Shown here piece after piece: positions 1 to 9,078 of a DNA stretch of 64,000 bases. Every line of letters starts with the position of its first letter. Position 1 is the first letter of the stretch. The translations under genes were made by a program, and so were the position numbers. Source of the DNA: Candidatus Roseilinea sp. NK_OTU-006 (GTDB lineage: Bacteria; Chloroflexota; Anaerolineae; J036; Brachytrichaceae). A model generated the notes under the pieces. That model was given only the letters and a program-made list of their open reading frames with translations, was not told the DNA's origin and searched no databases. The DNA lies in NCBI RefSeq assembly GCF_012931985.1, contig NZ_JAAFGM010000010.1:31089-95088 (forward strand). Direction: 5' to 3'.

Positions 1-1
1 C

Positions 2-604
2 GACCTGCCGCTGAGCGAATTCCTCAGCGAAGTTGCCCTGGTGAGCGATGTGGATAACTACGACGAGAACGCGAACGCCCCCACGCTGCTGACACTCCAC
101 GCAGCCAAGGGCCTGGAGTTCAAAGTGGTGTTCATCGTCGGCCTGGTGGAAGGGGTGTTGCCGCACAGCCGCAACATGGACAACCCCGAACACTTGGCCG
201 AGGAGCGTCGGCTGCTGTATGTCGGCATCACACGGGCGAAAGAGCGTCTGTACTTGCTGCGGCCTTTTCGCCGCTCGCAGTGGGGCGCGAGTGATGTGGC
301 CGAGCCTTCGCGCTTTCTCGCTGACCTGCCCGACGAAGTGGTGGACGGCAAGCCGCGTTCGAATCGCGAGGTTCTGCGTGATGCGACGACGTGGCGCAGC
401 GATCGCCCGCCGGAGCCGCCGGCCGCGCTCGCCGATACGCAATTCAAGCCAGGCGACCGCGTGGTACATCCGCGCTTTGGCCATGGCCTGGTGCTGCGTA
501 GCACCCGCGTGCGCGACGATGAAGAGGTGGAAGTGTTCTTCGAGCATGCCGGCGGCAAGCGGCTTTCGGCGGTGCTGAGCGGGCTGAAGAAGCAGCGACG
601 CTGA
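2..604 (+). CDS. pcrA: ATP-dependent DNA helicase PcrA/UvrD, C-terminal part (5' end outside window)
   Basis: The reading frame is open from base 2, so the gene begins before the window; the in-frame GTG at 41 is internal. The visible ~200 residues carry SF1A helicase motif V ([14 protein letters not shown]) and motif VI ([17 protein letters not shown]). They end in a PcrA-type C-terminal extension, [18 protein letters not shown], which in this family resembles a Tudor-like RNA-polymerase-binding fold. PcrA/UvrD unwinds DNA in nucleotide excision and mismatch repair and displaces RecA or RNA polymerase. It is distinct from the second UvrD-like helicase at 21.9-24.2 kb. Family assignment is firm; the choice between pcrA and uvrD is conventional. 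Confidence 0.93.
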   Translation, partial: DLPLSEFLSEVALVSDVDNYDENANAPTLLTLHAAKGLEFKVVFIVGLVEGVLPHSRNMDNPEHLAEERRLLYVGITRAKERLYLLRPFRRSQWGASDVAEPSRFLADLPDEVVDGKPRSNREVLRDATTWRSDRPPEPPAALADTQFKPGDRVVHPRFGHGLVLRSTRVRDDEEVEVFFEHAGGKRLSAVLSGLKKQRR

Positions 605-719
605 CCGGTCGCGCAGGCCCGCACTGGCTGGATGGCTATACCCGGCCTCGGCGATTTCGCTTAAAACCGGGCAGCGACGCTTGGCATATCAAGCCCGAGG
701 TGGGGCACGCGACAAAACG

Positions 720-3473
720 ATGACTACGACAGACCCTGCGCCGACGGCGCAAACTCCTACCGGAAAGGTCATCACCTCAATTGAGGCGCTACAACGCGAG
801 CGCGAGTCGTTTGATGCGTTGTTCAAGCCCAGGACGATTGCCGTGATCGGCGCAACGGACAAAGCCGGCAGCGTCGGCCTGGCGATCATGCAGAATTTGA
901 AAACCTTCCGCGGTCCGGTTTTCCCCGTCAATCCCAAACGCGACGCGGTGCTCGGCTTGCCGGCCTATCCCCACATCGCCGCTGTGCCGGCCAAAGTGGA
1001 TCTAGCCGTGATCGTCACGCCGGCGACGACCGTGCCTGCCATCATCGGCGAGTGCGTTGCCGCCGGCGTGAAATCGGCGCTGATCATCTCGGCCGGCTTT
1101 AAGGAGGTCGGCCCCCAGGGCGCAGAGCTGGAGCGTCAGATCCTGGCGCAGGCGCGCAAGGCGCACATGCGCATCGTCGGCCCGAACTGCTTGGGCATCA
1201 TGAACACCCGCATCGGCCTCAACGCCACTTTCGCTGATGCCATCGCCAACCCTGGCCGCGTGGCCTTCATCAGCCAGAGCGGCGCGTTGTGCACGGCCGT
1301 GCTCGACTGGAGCTTCCGCGAGAAGGTCGGCTTCAGCTACTTCATCTCAGTAGGTTCGATGCTGGATGTGGGGTGGGGCGATTTGATTGATTATCTGGGC
1401 GATGACCCCAACACGGACAGCATCGTGATGTATATGGAGACGATCGGTGACGCGCGCTCGTTCATCTCGGCCGCGCGTGAGGTGGCCCTGAACAAGCCGA
1501 TCATCGTTATCAAGGCGGGGCGCACGGCGGCGGCGGCTCAGGCGGCCGCATCCCACACCGGCTCGCTGGCTGGCAGCGACGACGCGCTCGACGCCGCCTT
1601 TCGGCGCTGCGGCGTGTTGCGCGTGAATACCATTGCCGACCTTTTCTACATGGCTGAGGTGCTGGCCAAGCAGCCGCGCCCCAAAGGCCCGCGCTTGACC
1701 GTGGTGACGAACGCCGGCGGCCCCGGGGTGTTGACGACCGACGCCCTGATCCAAAACGGCGGTGAGCTGGCGCCGCTCTCGCCGGAGACGATGGAGAAAC
1801 TGAACGCCCTGCTGCCGCCGCACTGGAGCCACAATAACCCGATTGATGTGCTGGGCGACGCCACGCCGGAGCGCTACGCCCAGACGCTCGAAATTGCTGC
1901 CGCCGATCCGAACAGTGATGGCCTGCTGGTCATCCTCACGCCGCAGGCGATGACCGACCCGACGGCGACGGCGGAATTACTGCGCCCGTATGCGCGGCTG
2001 CGTGACAAGCCGGTGCTGGCAAGCTGGATGGGCGGCGATTCGGTCGAAGCGGGTGAGCACATCTTGAACGAGGCCGGCATCCCGACGTTCGGCTATCCCG
2101 ACACGGCTGCCCGCATGTTCACCTACATGTGGCGCTACAGCGACAACCTGCGCGCGCTCTACGAGACGCCCGTTCCGGCCGACGATCGCGCGATACACCG
2201 CGATCAAGCGGCGGCGATCATCGCGCAGGTGCGCGCTTCCGGGCGCACGCTGTTGACCGAGCATGAGTCCAAGCAGTTGCTGGCGGCTTACGGCATCCCT
2301 ACCGTGCCGACGTTCATCGCCGAGAGCGAGGATCAGGCCGTCGCGCAGGCCGAGCGAATCGGCTACCCGGTCGTGCTCAAGCTGCACTCGGAGACGGTGA
2401 CGCACAAGACCGATGTGGGCGGCGTGCGTCTGAACCTGCACAGCGCATCCGATGTGCGCGATGCGTACCGGCTGATCAACGCGTCGGTATCGGCGCGGGC
2501 GAAGGCGGCGGATTTCCTCGGCGTGACCGTGCAGCCGATGATCAATCTGGACGGCTACGAACTGATCCTGGGTAGCACAACCGATATGCAACTCGGGCCG
2601 GTGCTGCTGTTCGGCGCCGGCGGCCAATTGGTGGAAGTGTTCAAGGATCGCACGCTCGGTTTGCCGCCGTTGAACACGACGCTAGCGCGGCGCATGATGG
2701 AGCAGACGAAGATCTACACTGCGTTGAAGGGCGTGCGCGGACGTGATCCAGTGCCGCTGGACGAGTTGGAGCAACTGATGGTGCGCTTCAGCTACCTGGT
2801 GGCGGAACAGCGCTGGATCAAGGAGATTGACATCAACCCGTTGCTGGCGTCGAAGGAGCGTTTGATCGCGTTGGACGCGCGCGTGGTGTTGCACGATCCG
2901 AAGCTGACCGAGGCCGATCTGCCGCGCACGGCGATCAAACCCTATCCGGTGCAGTACGTCGGCCCGTGGACGTTACACGACGGCACGCCGGTGACGATCC
3001 GGCCGATCCGCCCGGAGGACGAGCCGTTGTTGGTCGAATTCCACTGCACGCTTTCAGAGCAGACCGTCTATCAGCGTTACTTCCACTTGATCCCGCTGAG
3101 CGAGCGCATCGCCCATGAGCGGCTGACGCGCATCGCGTTTATCAACTATGAGCGTGAGATGGCGCTGGTGGCGGAGGTGCGCGACGCAGCGCTGAAACCG
3201 CACATCATCGGCGTGGGGCGGTTGATCAAACTGCGCGGCGGCGAGGAGGCCGAGTTCGCCATCTTGATCAGCGATGAGTATCAGCGTCAAGGCCTGGGTC
3301 GCGAGTTGCTCCGGCGGCTGGTGGAGATCGGCCGGCAGGAGGGTGTGAAGCGCATCGTAGCCGAGATTTTGCCGGACAACATCGGCATGATTCGCGTGAG
3401 CGAGCAGGTGGGTTTCGCGTGCAAGTATCACCCCGACGAAGGCGTGGTGAAAGCCGAGCTGCTGTTGGTCTAG
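720..3473 (+). CDS. ADP-forming acyl-CoA (acetyl-CoA) synthetase fused to GNAT acetyltransferase (Pat/YfiQ-like)
   Basis: About 917 residues from ATG 720; the TTG at 681 adds a non-conserved tail. Domains in order: CoA-binding Rossmann domain (~35-165, [19 protein letters not shown]), succinyl-CoA-ligase-like flavodoxin domains (~170-480) with the conserved [10 protein letters not shown] segment (catalytic-type His279), an ATP-grasp domain (~500-730), and a C-terminal GNAT domain (~755-917; the acetyl-CoA loop is near [11 protein letters not shown]). Proteins of this architecture either make ATP and acetate from acetyl-CoA or act as protein lysine acetyltransferases (Pat/PatZ). In the acetyltransferases the synthetase part is often inactive and senses acyl-CoA. 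Here the His is retained, so both activities are possible. It stands alone, with a DUF2905 gene convergent downstream. Confidence 0.9.
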   Translation: MTTTDPAPTAQTPTGKVITSIEALQRERESFDALFKPRTIAVIGATDKAGSVGLAIMQNLKTFRGPVFPVNPKRDAVLGLPAYPHIAAVPAKVDLAVIVTPATTVPAIIGECVAAGVKSALIISAGFKEVGPQGAELERQILAQARKAHMRIVGPNCLGIMNTRIGLNATFADAIANPGRVAFISQSGALCTAVLDWSFREKVGFSYFISVGSMLDVGWGDLIDYLGDDPNTDSIVMYMETIGDARSFISAAREVALNKPIIVIKAGRTAAAAQAAASHTGSLAGSDDALDAAFRRCGVLRVNTIADLFYMAEVLAKQPRPKGPRLTVVTNAGGPGVLTTDALIQNGGELAPLSPETMEKLNALLPPHWSHNNPIDVLGDATPERYAQTLEIAAADPNSDGLLVILTPQAMTDPTATAELLRPYARLRDKPVLASWMGGDSVEAGEHILNEAGIPTFGYPDTAARMFTYMWRYSDNLRALYETPVPADDRAIHRDQAAAIIAQVRASGRTLLTEHESKQLLAAYGIPTVPTFIAESEDQAVAQAERIGYPVVLKLHSETVTHKTDVGGVRLNLHSASDVRDAYRLINASVSARAKAADFLGVTVQPMINLDGYELILGSTTDMQLGPVLLFGAGGQLVEVFKDRTLGLPPLNTTLARRMMEQTKIYTALKGVRGRDPVPLDELEQLMVRFSYLVAEQRWIKEIDINPLLASKERLIALDARVVLHDPKLTEADLPRTAIKPYPVQYVGPWTLHDGTPVTIRPIRPEDEPLLVEFHCTLSEQTVYQRYFHLIPLSERIAHERLTRIAFINYEREMALVAEVRDAALKPHIIGVGRLIKLRGGEEAEFAILISDEYQRQGLGRELLRRLVEIGRQEGVKRIVAEILPDNIGMIRVSEQVGFACKYHPDEGVVKAELLLV

Positions 3474-3489
3474 CTGAGGCGAAGCAAAA

Positions 3490-3735
3490 CTACCTGCCGC
3501 CGCCGTTGAACAGCCGCGCAATCAGGTTGAGAAGAATCGAGAGCGTGATGCTGAGCACGATCATTGTGCCCAGTGGGATATACAGCTTGAAATTGTCGCG
3601 TTCGATGACGATATCGCCGGGCAGCCGGCCGATGCCGGGCAGCAGGCTTGTGGCCAGTTGCACCAGCAACCCCAACACGATCAAGCCGACCCCGCCGAAG
3701 ATCAGCAGCCGAGCCAGGGGATGAAGTTCGGGCAT
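3490..3735 (-). CDS. DUF2905 small membrane protein
   Basis: An 81-residue protein from ATG at 3735 (MPELHPLARLL); a second ATG at 3744 would add three residues. Two hydrophobic helices (LIFGGVGLIVLGLLVQLA and MIVLSITLSILLNLIARLF) flank the GRLPGDIVIER segment that typifies DUF2905. The family is widespread in Firmicutes and Chloroflexota, and its function is unknown. The start at 3735 is preferred because a -10-like TACAAT (complement of 3743-3748) ends 7 nt upstream, which suggests a leaderless transcript. The longer N-terminal extension to 3906 looks non-coding. It is convergent with the synthetase gene and divergent from glk. Confidence 0.8.
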   Translation of the reverse strand: MPELHPLARLLIFGGVGLIVLGLLVQLATSLLPGIGRLPGDIVIERDNFKLYIPLGTMIVLSITLSILLNLIARLFNGGGR

Positions 3736-3742
3736 GTAAAGC

Positions 3743-3748
3743 ATTGTA
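3743..3748 (-). promoter_or_regulatory. -10-like TACAAT for leaderless DUF2905 gene
   Basis: On the minus strand TACAAT is followed by 7 nt and then the ATG at 3735, so transcription should start at or next to the start codon. No convincing -35 box or Shine-Dalgarno sequence is visible. Confidence 0.45.
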
Positions 3749-3831
3749 ACGAAGATTGAATTGCGCGTTCTGCTCGTGGGCGATAAGCTATGACATCGCG
3801 GCTGTGAAGCGTGATGCATGGAGCGCAAACG

Positions 3832-4821
3832 ATGAATATCCTGGCGAGTGACGTTGGCGGCACCAAGACGATCCTGGCGGTCTTTTCGTCCGCGCAGGGG
3901 ATGCACGCCCCGCTCTTTGAGGCGACGTTCGTGAGCGCGAACTATCCCGATCTCGAATCCATCGTTAGGGAGTTCCTGGGCAAAACGAATTTGCGGGTTG
4001 AGCGGGCTGCCTTTGGCGTGGCCGGCCCGGTCTTGAACGGCGTGGCGCGCATCACCAACTTGCCCTGGGTGATGGAAGAAGCGAAGCTGGCCGAGGCCTT
4101 CGGGCTATCCAGCGTGAAGCTGATCAACGATCTGGAGGCCATCGCCAACGCCGTGCCTGTGTTGGAAGCGGACGATCTTGTGCTATTGAACGACGTGCAG
4201 CCGGCGGCCGGGGGGGCCATCGGTGTGATCGCGCCGGGCACGGGCCTGGGCGAGGCATTCCTGTTGCAAGTGGATGGCCGCTACCGCGCCTTCCCCTCCG
4301 AAGGGGGCCACAACGACTTTGCCCCCAGCAATGAACTTGAAAACGAACTGCTGCGCTACCTGCAACGCAAATTCGGCCGGGCCAGCTACGAGCGCGTATG
4401 CTCCGGCATCGGCATTCCCAACGTTTACCAATTCCTGCGCGATTGCGCCTATATCCAGGAATCGCCGTGGGTAGCCGAGCAACTGGCTGTCGCTAAGGAT
4501 CCCACCCCAGTGATCGTGGCCAACGCGCTGACCGATCCGCCCGATCCGCTGTGCGCGCGCGTGATGGACATCTTCACCTCGGTGCTGGCGGCCAAGGCCG
4601 GCAACCTGGCGCTGACGGTGATTGCGACCGGCGGCATCTACCTCGGTGGCGGCATCCCTCCGCGCATCCTGCCATTGCTGCAACGCGAATCGTTCATGAA
4701 CACCTTCCGCTACAAAGGGCGCCTATCGGGGTTGATGGAGCGCATCCCGGTGCGCGTGATCGTGAACAGCAAAGCCGGCTTGCTGGGTGCAGCGCGCGTG
4801 GCTGCCGGCATTGATAATTGA
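3832..4821 (+). CDS. glk: Glucokinase
   Basis: 329 residues from ATG 3832 (MNILASDVGGTKT), preceded by GGAG. The N-terminal phosphate-1 motif DVGGTKT, the glucose-binding EGGHNDFAP segment near residue 160, SGIGIPNVYQFL and the C-terminal TGGIYLGGGIPPRIL adenosine-motif region are all those of the Glk family (hexokinase/actin fold), not the ROK family. It phosphorylates glucose to glucose-6-phosphate in the cytoplasm. The convergent neighbour rpe encodes a pentose-phosphate enzyme, so the pair sits at the entry of sugar catabolism. An upstream ATG at 3811 would add seven residues and is less likely. Confidence 0.93.
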   Translation: MNILASDVGGTKTILAVFSSAQGMHAPLFEATFVSANYPDLESIVREFLGKTNLRVERAAFGVAGPVLNGVARITNLPWVMEEAKLAEAFGLSSVKLINDLEAIANAVPVLEADDLVLLNDVQPAAGGAIGVIAPGTGLGEAFLLQVDGRYRAFPSEGGHNDFAPSNELENELLRYLQRKFGRASYERVCSGIGIPNVYQFLRDCAYIQESPWVAEQLAVAKDPTPVIVANALTDPPDPLCARVMDIFTSVLAAKAGNLALTVIATGGIYLGGGIPPRILPLLQRESFMNTFRYKGRLSGLMERIPVRVIVNSKAGLLGAARVAAGIDN

Positions 4822-4844
4822 GGGGTCAGGCTCAACGCTCGGAG

Positions 4845-5507
4845 TTACAGCTCACCCCTCAGCGCCCTGCGCAGCGCAGCGATGCCTTCGGCCACGCTGT
4901 GATTGGGCGAATACACCGCCGAGCCAACCACGGCGATGCTGGCGCCGGCATCACGCACATCGCGAATGGTGTGCACGTTCACGCCGCCGTCCACTTCCAG
5001 TTCGGCGTTCGGGTTGACCGCGTTCAACATCTCGCGCATGCGCTGGAGGCGCTGGGTCGCGCTAGGGATGTAGGCCTGTCCGCCGAAGCCGGGCTCAACC
5101 GACATGATCAGCACCAGGTCCACCAGCGGCAGCGCATCCTCAACTGCGTTGAGCGGGGTGAGCGGGTTGAGCGCGACGCCCACTTGTAGATCGAGCTTGC
5201 GCAACGCTTGGATGGTCGAGTATAGATGTGGGCAAGCCTCCACATGCACGGTGATGCGCTGCATGCCGGCCGCTTTGTAATCTTGAAAGAAGCGTTCCGG
5301 CGCTTGCACCATCAGGTGGGCCTCGCAAGGCAGCAAGGTGCTCCGTCTCACGGCTTCGCAGACGGCCGGGCCAAACGTGATGTTAGGCACCAGTGCGCCG
5401 TCCATCACATCGAGATGCATCCAATCGGCGCCGGCCTCCTCAGCCGCCCGAACTTGTTCGCCCAGCCGGGCGAAGTCCGCTGTGTAGATCGAAGGGGCAA
5501 GTTTCAT
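4845..5507 (-). CDS. rpe: Ribulose-phosphate 3-epimerase
   Basis: 220 residues, the usual family length. It contains APSIYTADFARL (N-terminal strand), WMHLDVMDG (metal ligands and catalytic Asp), the LMSVEPGFGGQ phosphate-binding stretch and the second catalytic Asp in LEVDGGVN. The enzyme interconverts ribulose-5-phosphate and xylulose-5-phosphate in the pentose phosphate pathway. The start at 5507 is supported by a -10-like TACAAT 8 nt upstream, indicating a leaderless or near-leaderless mRNA. It is convergent with glk and divergent from the TIM-barrel gene. Confidence 0.95.
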   Translation of the reverse strand: MKLAPSIYTADFARLGEQVRAAEEAGADWMHLDVMDGALVPNITFGPAVCEAVRRSTLLPCEAHLMVQAPERFFQDYKAAGMQRITVHVEACPHLYSTIQALRKLDLQVGVALNPLTPLNAVEDALPLVDLVLIMSVEPGFGGQAYIPSATQRLQRMREMLNAVNPNAELEVDGGVNVHTIRDVRDAGASIAVVGSAVYSPNHSVAEGIAALRRALRGEL

Positions 5508-5515
5508 CGGCGCGA

Positions 5516-5521
5516 ATTGTA
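5516..5521 (-). promoter_or_regulatory. -10-like TACAAT upstream of rpe
   Basis: The minus-strand hexamer ends 8 nt before the rpe ATG. No good -35 box lies at 16-18 bp. The position fits a leaderless mRNA, as seen at several other genes here. Confidence 0.45.
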
Positions 5522-5564
5522 GGCAAAAGCGCGTATTTTGACTTTCGCTCGCCCCGGGCTAATA

Positions 5565-6584
5565 ATGGCCCTTGTTGTGAACTCCCGGGTCGCTTTTGGA
5601 CTCTCTTGTTACACCTTCCCGTTCACGTGTGGATTTTTGAGACGCGACGGCCATCCCGCCTGCCCGCACCCGATGAACGGCCTCGATCTGGTCGAGCTGG
5701 CGGCGCAGCACGGCATGGCCGGCGTCGAGTTCCCGCTCAGCATCCTCCCGGATCATACGGAGGCCGGCATGGATCGCTTTGGCGCGCTGTTGCGGGCAAA
5801 CGGCATGACCTATGTGCTCGATCTGCCGGTGTTGGACGTGGAGCAGGCGCGCGCCTGGCTGCCGCTCGCCAAGCGCGCCGGCGCGCGTGTGGTGCGCTGC
5901 ATGGTCAGCGATTTTCTCGAGGGCGCGCGCGCCATGTATGCGCCGGATTGGAATGCCCACATGCGCGAGATGATCGCGAAACTGCTCGCCGTGCGCCCGC
6001 TGCTTGATGAGTTGGACATGGTGCTGGCCATCGAGAATCATCAAGACGTGAACTCGGATGATTTGCTGGCGTTGTGTCAAGCCGGGGGATCGCGCGTCGG
6101 CGTAACGCTCGATGGGGTGAACGCGCTGGCGGTAGCCGAGGAACCATACGAGTTCGCGCGCCGATTGGGCGCGCGCATCTTCAACGTCCACATCAAGGAT
6201 TACACCATCCATCCCACGCCCAGCGGTTACAACCTGGTGCGCGCCAGCATCGGTGAGGGGTGTATTGACTGGCGCGCGATGCTGACGCTGCTGCGCGAGA
6301 TCGCCCCGGGCGCGACATGGCACATTGAGCTGGCGGCGTTGAATGCGCGTCATATCCGGCTGTATGAGGATCAATGGTGGCGGGGCTATCCGCCGCGTGA
6401 TATTCGCGCTATGCTGCCGTTGTTCCGCTTTCTCGCCCGGCATATGCAGCCGGCCGACGCGCCCTGGCAGACGCCTTGGGAGCGCGGCGCATCCGCCGAA
6501 GAATGCGAGCGCTATGAGCGCGACCAGCTTGAACGCACGGTGCGCTATCTCAAGACGGAGCTTGCCGATCTAGTCGGTGTATGA
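5565..6584 (+). CDS. Sugar phosphate isomerase/epimerase (xylose isomerase-like TIM barrel)
   Basis: About 339 residues. An AP-endonuclease-2/xylose-isomerase-like barrel is indicated by LSCYTFPF near the N-terminus, GLDLVELAAQHGMAGVEFP, the metal-ligand strand VLAIENHQD, GVTLDGVNAL, IFNVHIKDY and WHIELAALN. In this superfamily these Glu, Asp and His residues bind a divalent metal and catalyse sugar or inositol isomerisation or epimerisation; the substrate here cannot be assigned. The start is uncertain: ATG 5565 overlaps a TAATAAT stretch that could itself be a -10 element, and GTG 5577 is an alternative. The zinc dehydrogenase, SDR and DUF362 genes downstream suggest polyol or sugar-acid catabolism. 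Confidence 0.8.
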   Translation: MALVVNSRVAFGLSCYTFPFTCGFLRRDGHPACPHPMNGLDLVELAAQHGMAGVEFPLSILPDHTEAGMDRFGALLRANGMTYVLDLPVLDVEQARAWLPLAKRAGARVVRCMVSDFLEGARAMYAPDWNAHMREMIAKLLAVRPLLDELDMVLAIENHQDVNSDDLLALCQAGGSRVGVTLDGVNALAVAEEPYEFARRLGARIFNVHIKDYTIHPTPSGYNLVRASIGEGCIDWRAMLTLLREIAPGATWHIELAALNARHIRLYEDQWWRGYPPRDIRAMLPLFRFLARHMQPADAPWQTPWERGASAEECERYERDQLERTVRYLKTELADLVGV

Positions 6585-6710
6585 CCGGTCACGGGTCATC
6601 GGCAACCGGTCAGTGTGAGGGCTGGCGAATGGCCATTACCAAGTTGCCGATTACCTGATGACCGACGAACGTTTCACCGTTGTCCACAATGCCTGTCTCA
6701 ACAATCTACG

Positions 6711-6953
6711 GAGCATGGTCGCTCGATCACGTTGATCGGCGCGCACGGCAGCGCTATCGGCTGGTAGCCACGCGAGCAGTTCTCTTACACTGTGCCGCGC
6801 GCCATGCGTCTGCTGATCGCGCTGTTGGAAAATGGGCGGCTGAAGCTCGATGAGATCCTCTCTCGTTTCGCGCGTGCGCGCGAGGCCAAGACAATGTACG
6901 ACGGCCTGCTCAACGACAAAGAGCAGTATCACGCTGTGGCGTTGCGCTGGTAA
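6711..6953 (+). pseudogene. 3' remnant of a zinc-dependent alcohol/polyol dehydrogenase
   Basis: The frame ending in TAA at 6951-6953 reads ITLIGAHGSAIGW, then an in-frame TAG (6765-6767). It continues FSYTVPRAMRLLIALLENG, RLKLDEILSRFARAREAKTM and YDGLLNDKEQYHAVALRW. This is the C-terminal pattern of medium-chain zinc dehydrogenases: the end of the Rossmann domain, then the helix preceding a short terminal VxLxW-like strand. The catalytic N-terminal two thirds are absent upstream, so this is a decayed gene. An intact zinc dehydrogenase of the same superfamily starts at 7128, on the other side of a tandem repeat. The family call is inference from motif pattern. Confidence 0.65.
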
Positions 6954-6958
6954 TTTGA

Positions 6959-7088
6959 AGATTAGAGATTAGAGATTAGAGATTAGAGATTAGAGATTAG
7001 AGATTAGAGATTAGAGATTAGAGATTAGAGATTAGAGATTAGAGATTAGAGATTAGAGATTAGAGATTAGAGATTAGAGATTAGAGAT
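6959..7088 (+). repeat. Heptanucleotide tandem array (GATTAGA)x18
   Basis: Eighteen uninterrupted, identical copies of GATTAGA plus a few flanking bases fill 130 bp. It begins six bases after the stop codon of the dehydrogenase remnant and ends about 40 bp before the start of an intact zinc dehydrogenase. It is AT-rich, unlike its surroundings. The perfect identity implies recent expansion by slipped-strand replication. It holds no ORF of interest and the 7-bp period is out of frame. Confidence 0.97.
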
Positions 7089-7127
7089 ACGTTCTGCTCT
7101 CTTCTGACTTTCAAGCGACCGAAAAGT

Positions 7128-8153
7128 ATGAAATGTCTGCTCTACCCTGCCTGGGATACACTGGAGATCGCCGAGCAACCGAGGCCGGTTCTGGCCGAGG
7201 GCGAGGCGTTGGTCAAAGTCGCTGCGGTGGGCGTGTGTGGCAGCGAGCTGGAGGCTTTTCGCCATCGCAATCCGCGTCGCACGCCGCCGCTCGTCATGGG
7301 GCACGAGTTCTGCGGCGAGATCGTCGCGCTTCATCCGAGCGCGTCGAACGTTGGCTGGCGCGTTGGCGATCGGGTCGTCTGCAACGCGCTTGTGCCGTGT
7401 GGCCAGTGCGTCCGCTGCAAACGCGGCGATCCGCATCTGTGCGCTCGGCGCCAAATCTTCGGCATGCACCGTCCAGGCGCTTTCGCCGAATACGTCAACG
7501 TGCCGCTGCGCGTGCTTATCCCGTGGCCCGACGGTATGCCGGCCGAACATGCCGCGCTCGCTGAGCCGCTGGGCAACGGCGTGCACATGGTCAATTTGGT
7601 TAAAGATCTCCGACCTCGCACGGTGCTCGTCATCGGCGCAGGGCCGATCGGCCTGTTGGCGCAGCAGGCATTTCAAGCGCTGCTGGGCGTCACAACGTAT
7701 GCCGCCGATCTGAGCGACGTGCGCCTGACCGTGGCGCGTCGCGTCGGTGCGGCGCAGGTCTTCAACCCGCGCGAGGTGGACGTGGTTCAGGCGGTGCGCG
7801 ACCTGACCGATGGCGAAGGCGTGGATGTGGTGATTGATGCAGTCGGCGCCGCTGTGACCAAGAAGCAATCAGTGCAGGCCGCCCAGCCGGGCGGCGCAGC
7901 AGTGTGGATTGGCCTGCACGAGAATACCCTCACTTCGTTCGATACCTATGATGTGACCTTATCGGAGAGGCGGGTGCTCGGCACCTACGCCGCCAGGCTC
8001 GAAGAGATGCAAACCGCGCTCGAACTGATGGCTGCCGGCAAAGTGGACGTGAGCAGTTGGCCGGAGGTCTTTCCGCTCGAGCGCGGCGTCGAGGCCTTCC
8101 GACGCATGCTGGCTGCCCAGGGCAACGATATCAAGGCGATCATCAAGCCGTGA
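7128..8153 (+). CDS. Zinc-binding alcohol/polyol dehydrogenase (MDR family)
   Basis: 341 residues. The catalytic zinc ligands are Cys37 (VGVCGSE) and His59-Glu60 (MGHEFCGE). The structural zinc lobe is CGQCVRCKRGDPHLC (~90-105) and the NAD(P)-binding turn is VIGAGPIGLLAQQ. The protein most resembles sorbitol/threonine/galactitol-phosphate dehydrogenases; the substrate is unknown. ATG 7128 is the first plausible start. The heptamer array lies directly upstream, where promoter elements would be expected, so copy number might influence expression. The SDR gene at 9.1 kb and the TIM barrel upstream fit a sugar-oxidation neighbourhood. Confidence 0.88.
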   Translation: MKCLLYPAWDTLEIAEQPRPVLAEGEALVKVAAVGVCGSELEAFRHRNPRRTPPLVMGHEFCGEIVALHPSASNVGWRVGDRVVCNALVPCGQCVRCKRGDPHLCARRQIFGMHRPGAFAEYVNVPLRVLIPWPDGMPAEHAALAEPLGNGVHMVNLVKDLRPRTVLVIGAGPIGLLAQQAFQALLGVTTYAADLSDVRLTVARRVGAAQVFNPREVDVVQAVRDLTDGEGVDVVIDAVGAAVTKKQSVQAAQPGGAAVWIGLHENTLTSFDTYDVTLSERRVLGTYAARLEEMQTALELMAAGKVDVSSWPEVFPLERGVEAFRRMLAAQGNDIKAIIKP

Positions 8154-8174
8154 GCGACGGCTTGGCGAAGCCGA

Positions 8175-8180
8175 TAAAAT
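8175..8180 (+). promoter_or_regulatory. -10-like TAAAAT for leaderless mntA
   Basis: TAAAAT ends 6 nt before the ATG at 8187, placing the expected transcription start on the start codon. No Shine-Dalgarno sequence is present. Confidence 0.45.
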
Positions 8181-8186
8181 CTTCGT

Positions 8187-8633
8187 ATGTCTCCACGGGC
8201 GCGTGCCGCATCCGATTCAGCGCTGGACGATCTGAAGCGCGCGCTGGCTGATCATCTCTCCAGCCGGCCTGAGATCGTGTTTGCGATGCTCTACGGCTCG
8301 GCTGCCGAAGGTCGGCCTTTTCGCGACGTGGATGTGGCCGTGTATGTGGACGAATCACAACTGGCCGGCCGGGATCGCTATGCGTATATTTTCATGCTGG
8401 CAGATGTGCTAGAGCAGTGCATCCCTTACCCAGTGGACGTGCGATTGATCAATGACGCGCCGCTGCCTTTTCGTTACAACATCAGTCGGGGGCAGCCGAT
8501 CTTCGCACGAGATCCGGCAGCGCTTGCCGACTTTCTCAGCCGGACCTGGGATGAGTATCTCGACTTCCAACCGGTCGCGATGAAGTATCTGGAGTATCTT
8601 CGCACTGCCCCACGCTATGCCGATCGAGGTTGA
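8187..8633 (+). CDS. mntA: MntA-type minimal nucleotidyltransferase antitoxin
   Basis: 148 residues. The MNT nucleotidyltransferase signature is present: LYGSAAEGRPFRDVDVAV gives Gly37-Ser38 and the metal-binding pair Asp47-x-Asp49, with a further acidic strand at VDVRLIND. In characterised MntA/HepT pairs the enzyme transfers AMP to a Tyr beside the toxin's HEPN active site and so neutralises it. The gene overlaps the HEPN gene downstream by 17 bp, so the two should be translationally coupled. Family membership is clear; the antitoxin role is inferred from family knowledge and gene order. Confidence 0.87.
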   Translation: MSPRARAASDSALDDLKRALADHLSSRPEIVFAMLYGSAAEGRPFRDVDVAVYVDESQLAGRDRYAYIFMLADVLEQCIPYPVDVRLINDAPLPFRYNISRGQPIFARDPAALADFLSRTWDEYLDFQPVAMKYLEYLRTAPRYADRG

Positions 8634-9063
8634 TCCCATCCGTGTGCGCGAACTGGTTGGTGCAATAACCGATGCCATCCATCGGCTGCGCGAACTGGGC
8701 GCCATGCCAGAGGCAGAGTTCCTAGCCGACTTTCGCAATACGGAAAGCGCTAAGTATCTGTTCATCGTTGCGACGGAGGCGGCCATTGATTTGTGCAATC
8801 ACATCGTGTCGCGACAAGGTGGCCGTGCGCCCGAAAGTTACGCCGATTGCTTCACCGCCCTGGCCGATCTTGGGTTGATTGATGACGACTTGTCGTTGCG
8901 ATTGCGTCGGATGGCGCGCTTCCGCAATTTGCTCGTTCATCTCTACTGGCGCGTAGATAACTCGCGGGTGTATGAAGCGATTCACACGTCGTTGAGCGAC
9001 ATTGAAGGCTATATTCGCGCCCTGCTCGACCGCTTGCCACTCGGGTCGGCCGGCGCAGCTTGA
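8617..9063 (+). CDS. hepT: HepT-type HEPN ribonuclease toxin (DUF86)
   Basis: 148 residues, all helical in character. The HEPN catalytic motif is Arg103-x4-His108-x-Tyr110 (FRNLLVHLYW), matching the RX4HXY of experimentally studied HepT toxins, in which Arg and His cleave RNA and the Tyr is AMPylated by MntA. The DUF86 hallmarks FRNTESAKYLFIVATEAAIDLCNH and DLGLIDDDLSLRL are also present. It follows and overlaps mntA. Such pairs serve in plasmid/chromosome maintenance or phage defence. No other defence genes are adjacent. Confidence 0.87.
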   Translation: MPIEVDPIRVRELVGAITDAIHRLRELGAMPEAEFLADFRNTESAKYLFIVATEAAIDLCNHIVSRQGGRAPESYADCFTALADLGLIDDDLSLRLRRMARFRNLLVHLYWRVDNSRVYEAIHTSLSDIEGYIRALLDRLPLGSAGAA

Positions 9064-9078
9064 ACGAAGGACGACATC

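Noticed and set aside
6959..7088. CRISPR array or telomere-like repeat
   Set aside because: The units are 7 bp, contiguous and without spacers; the motif differs from telomere repeats and lies internally.
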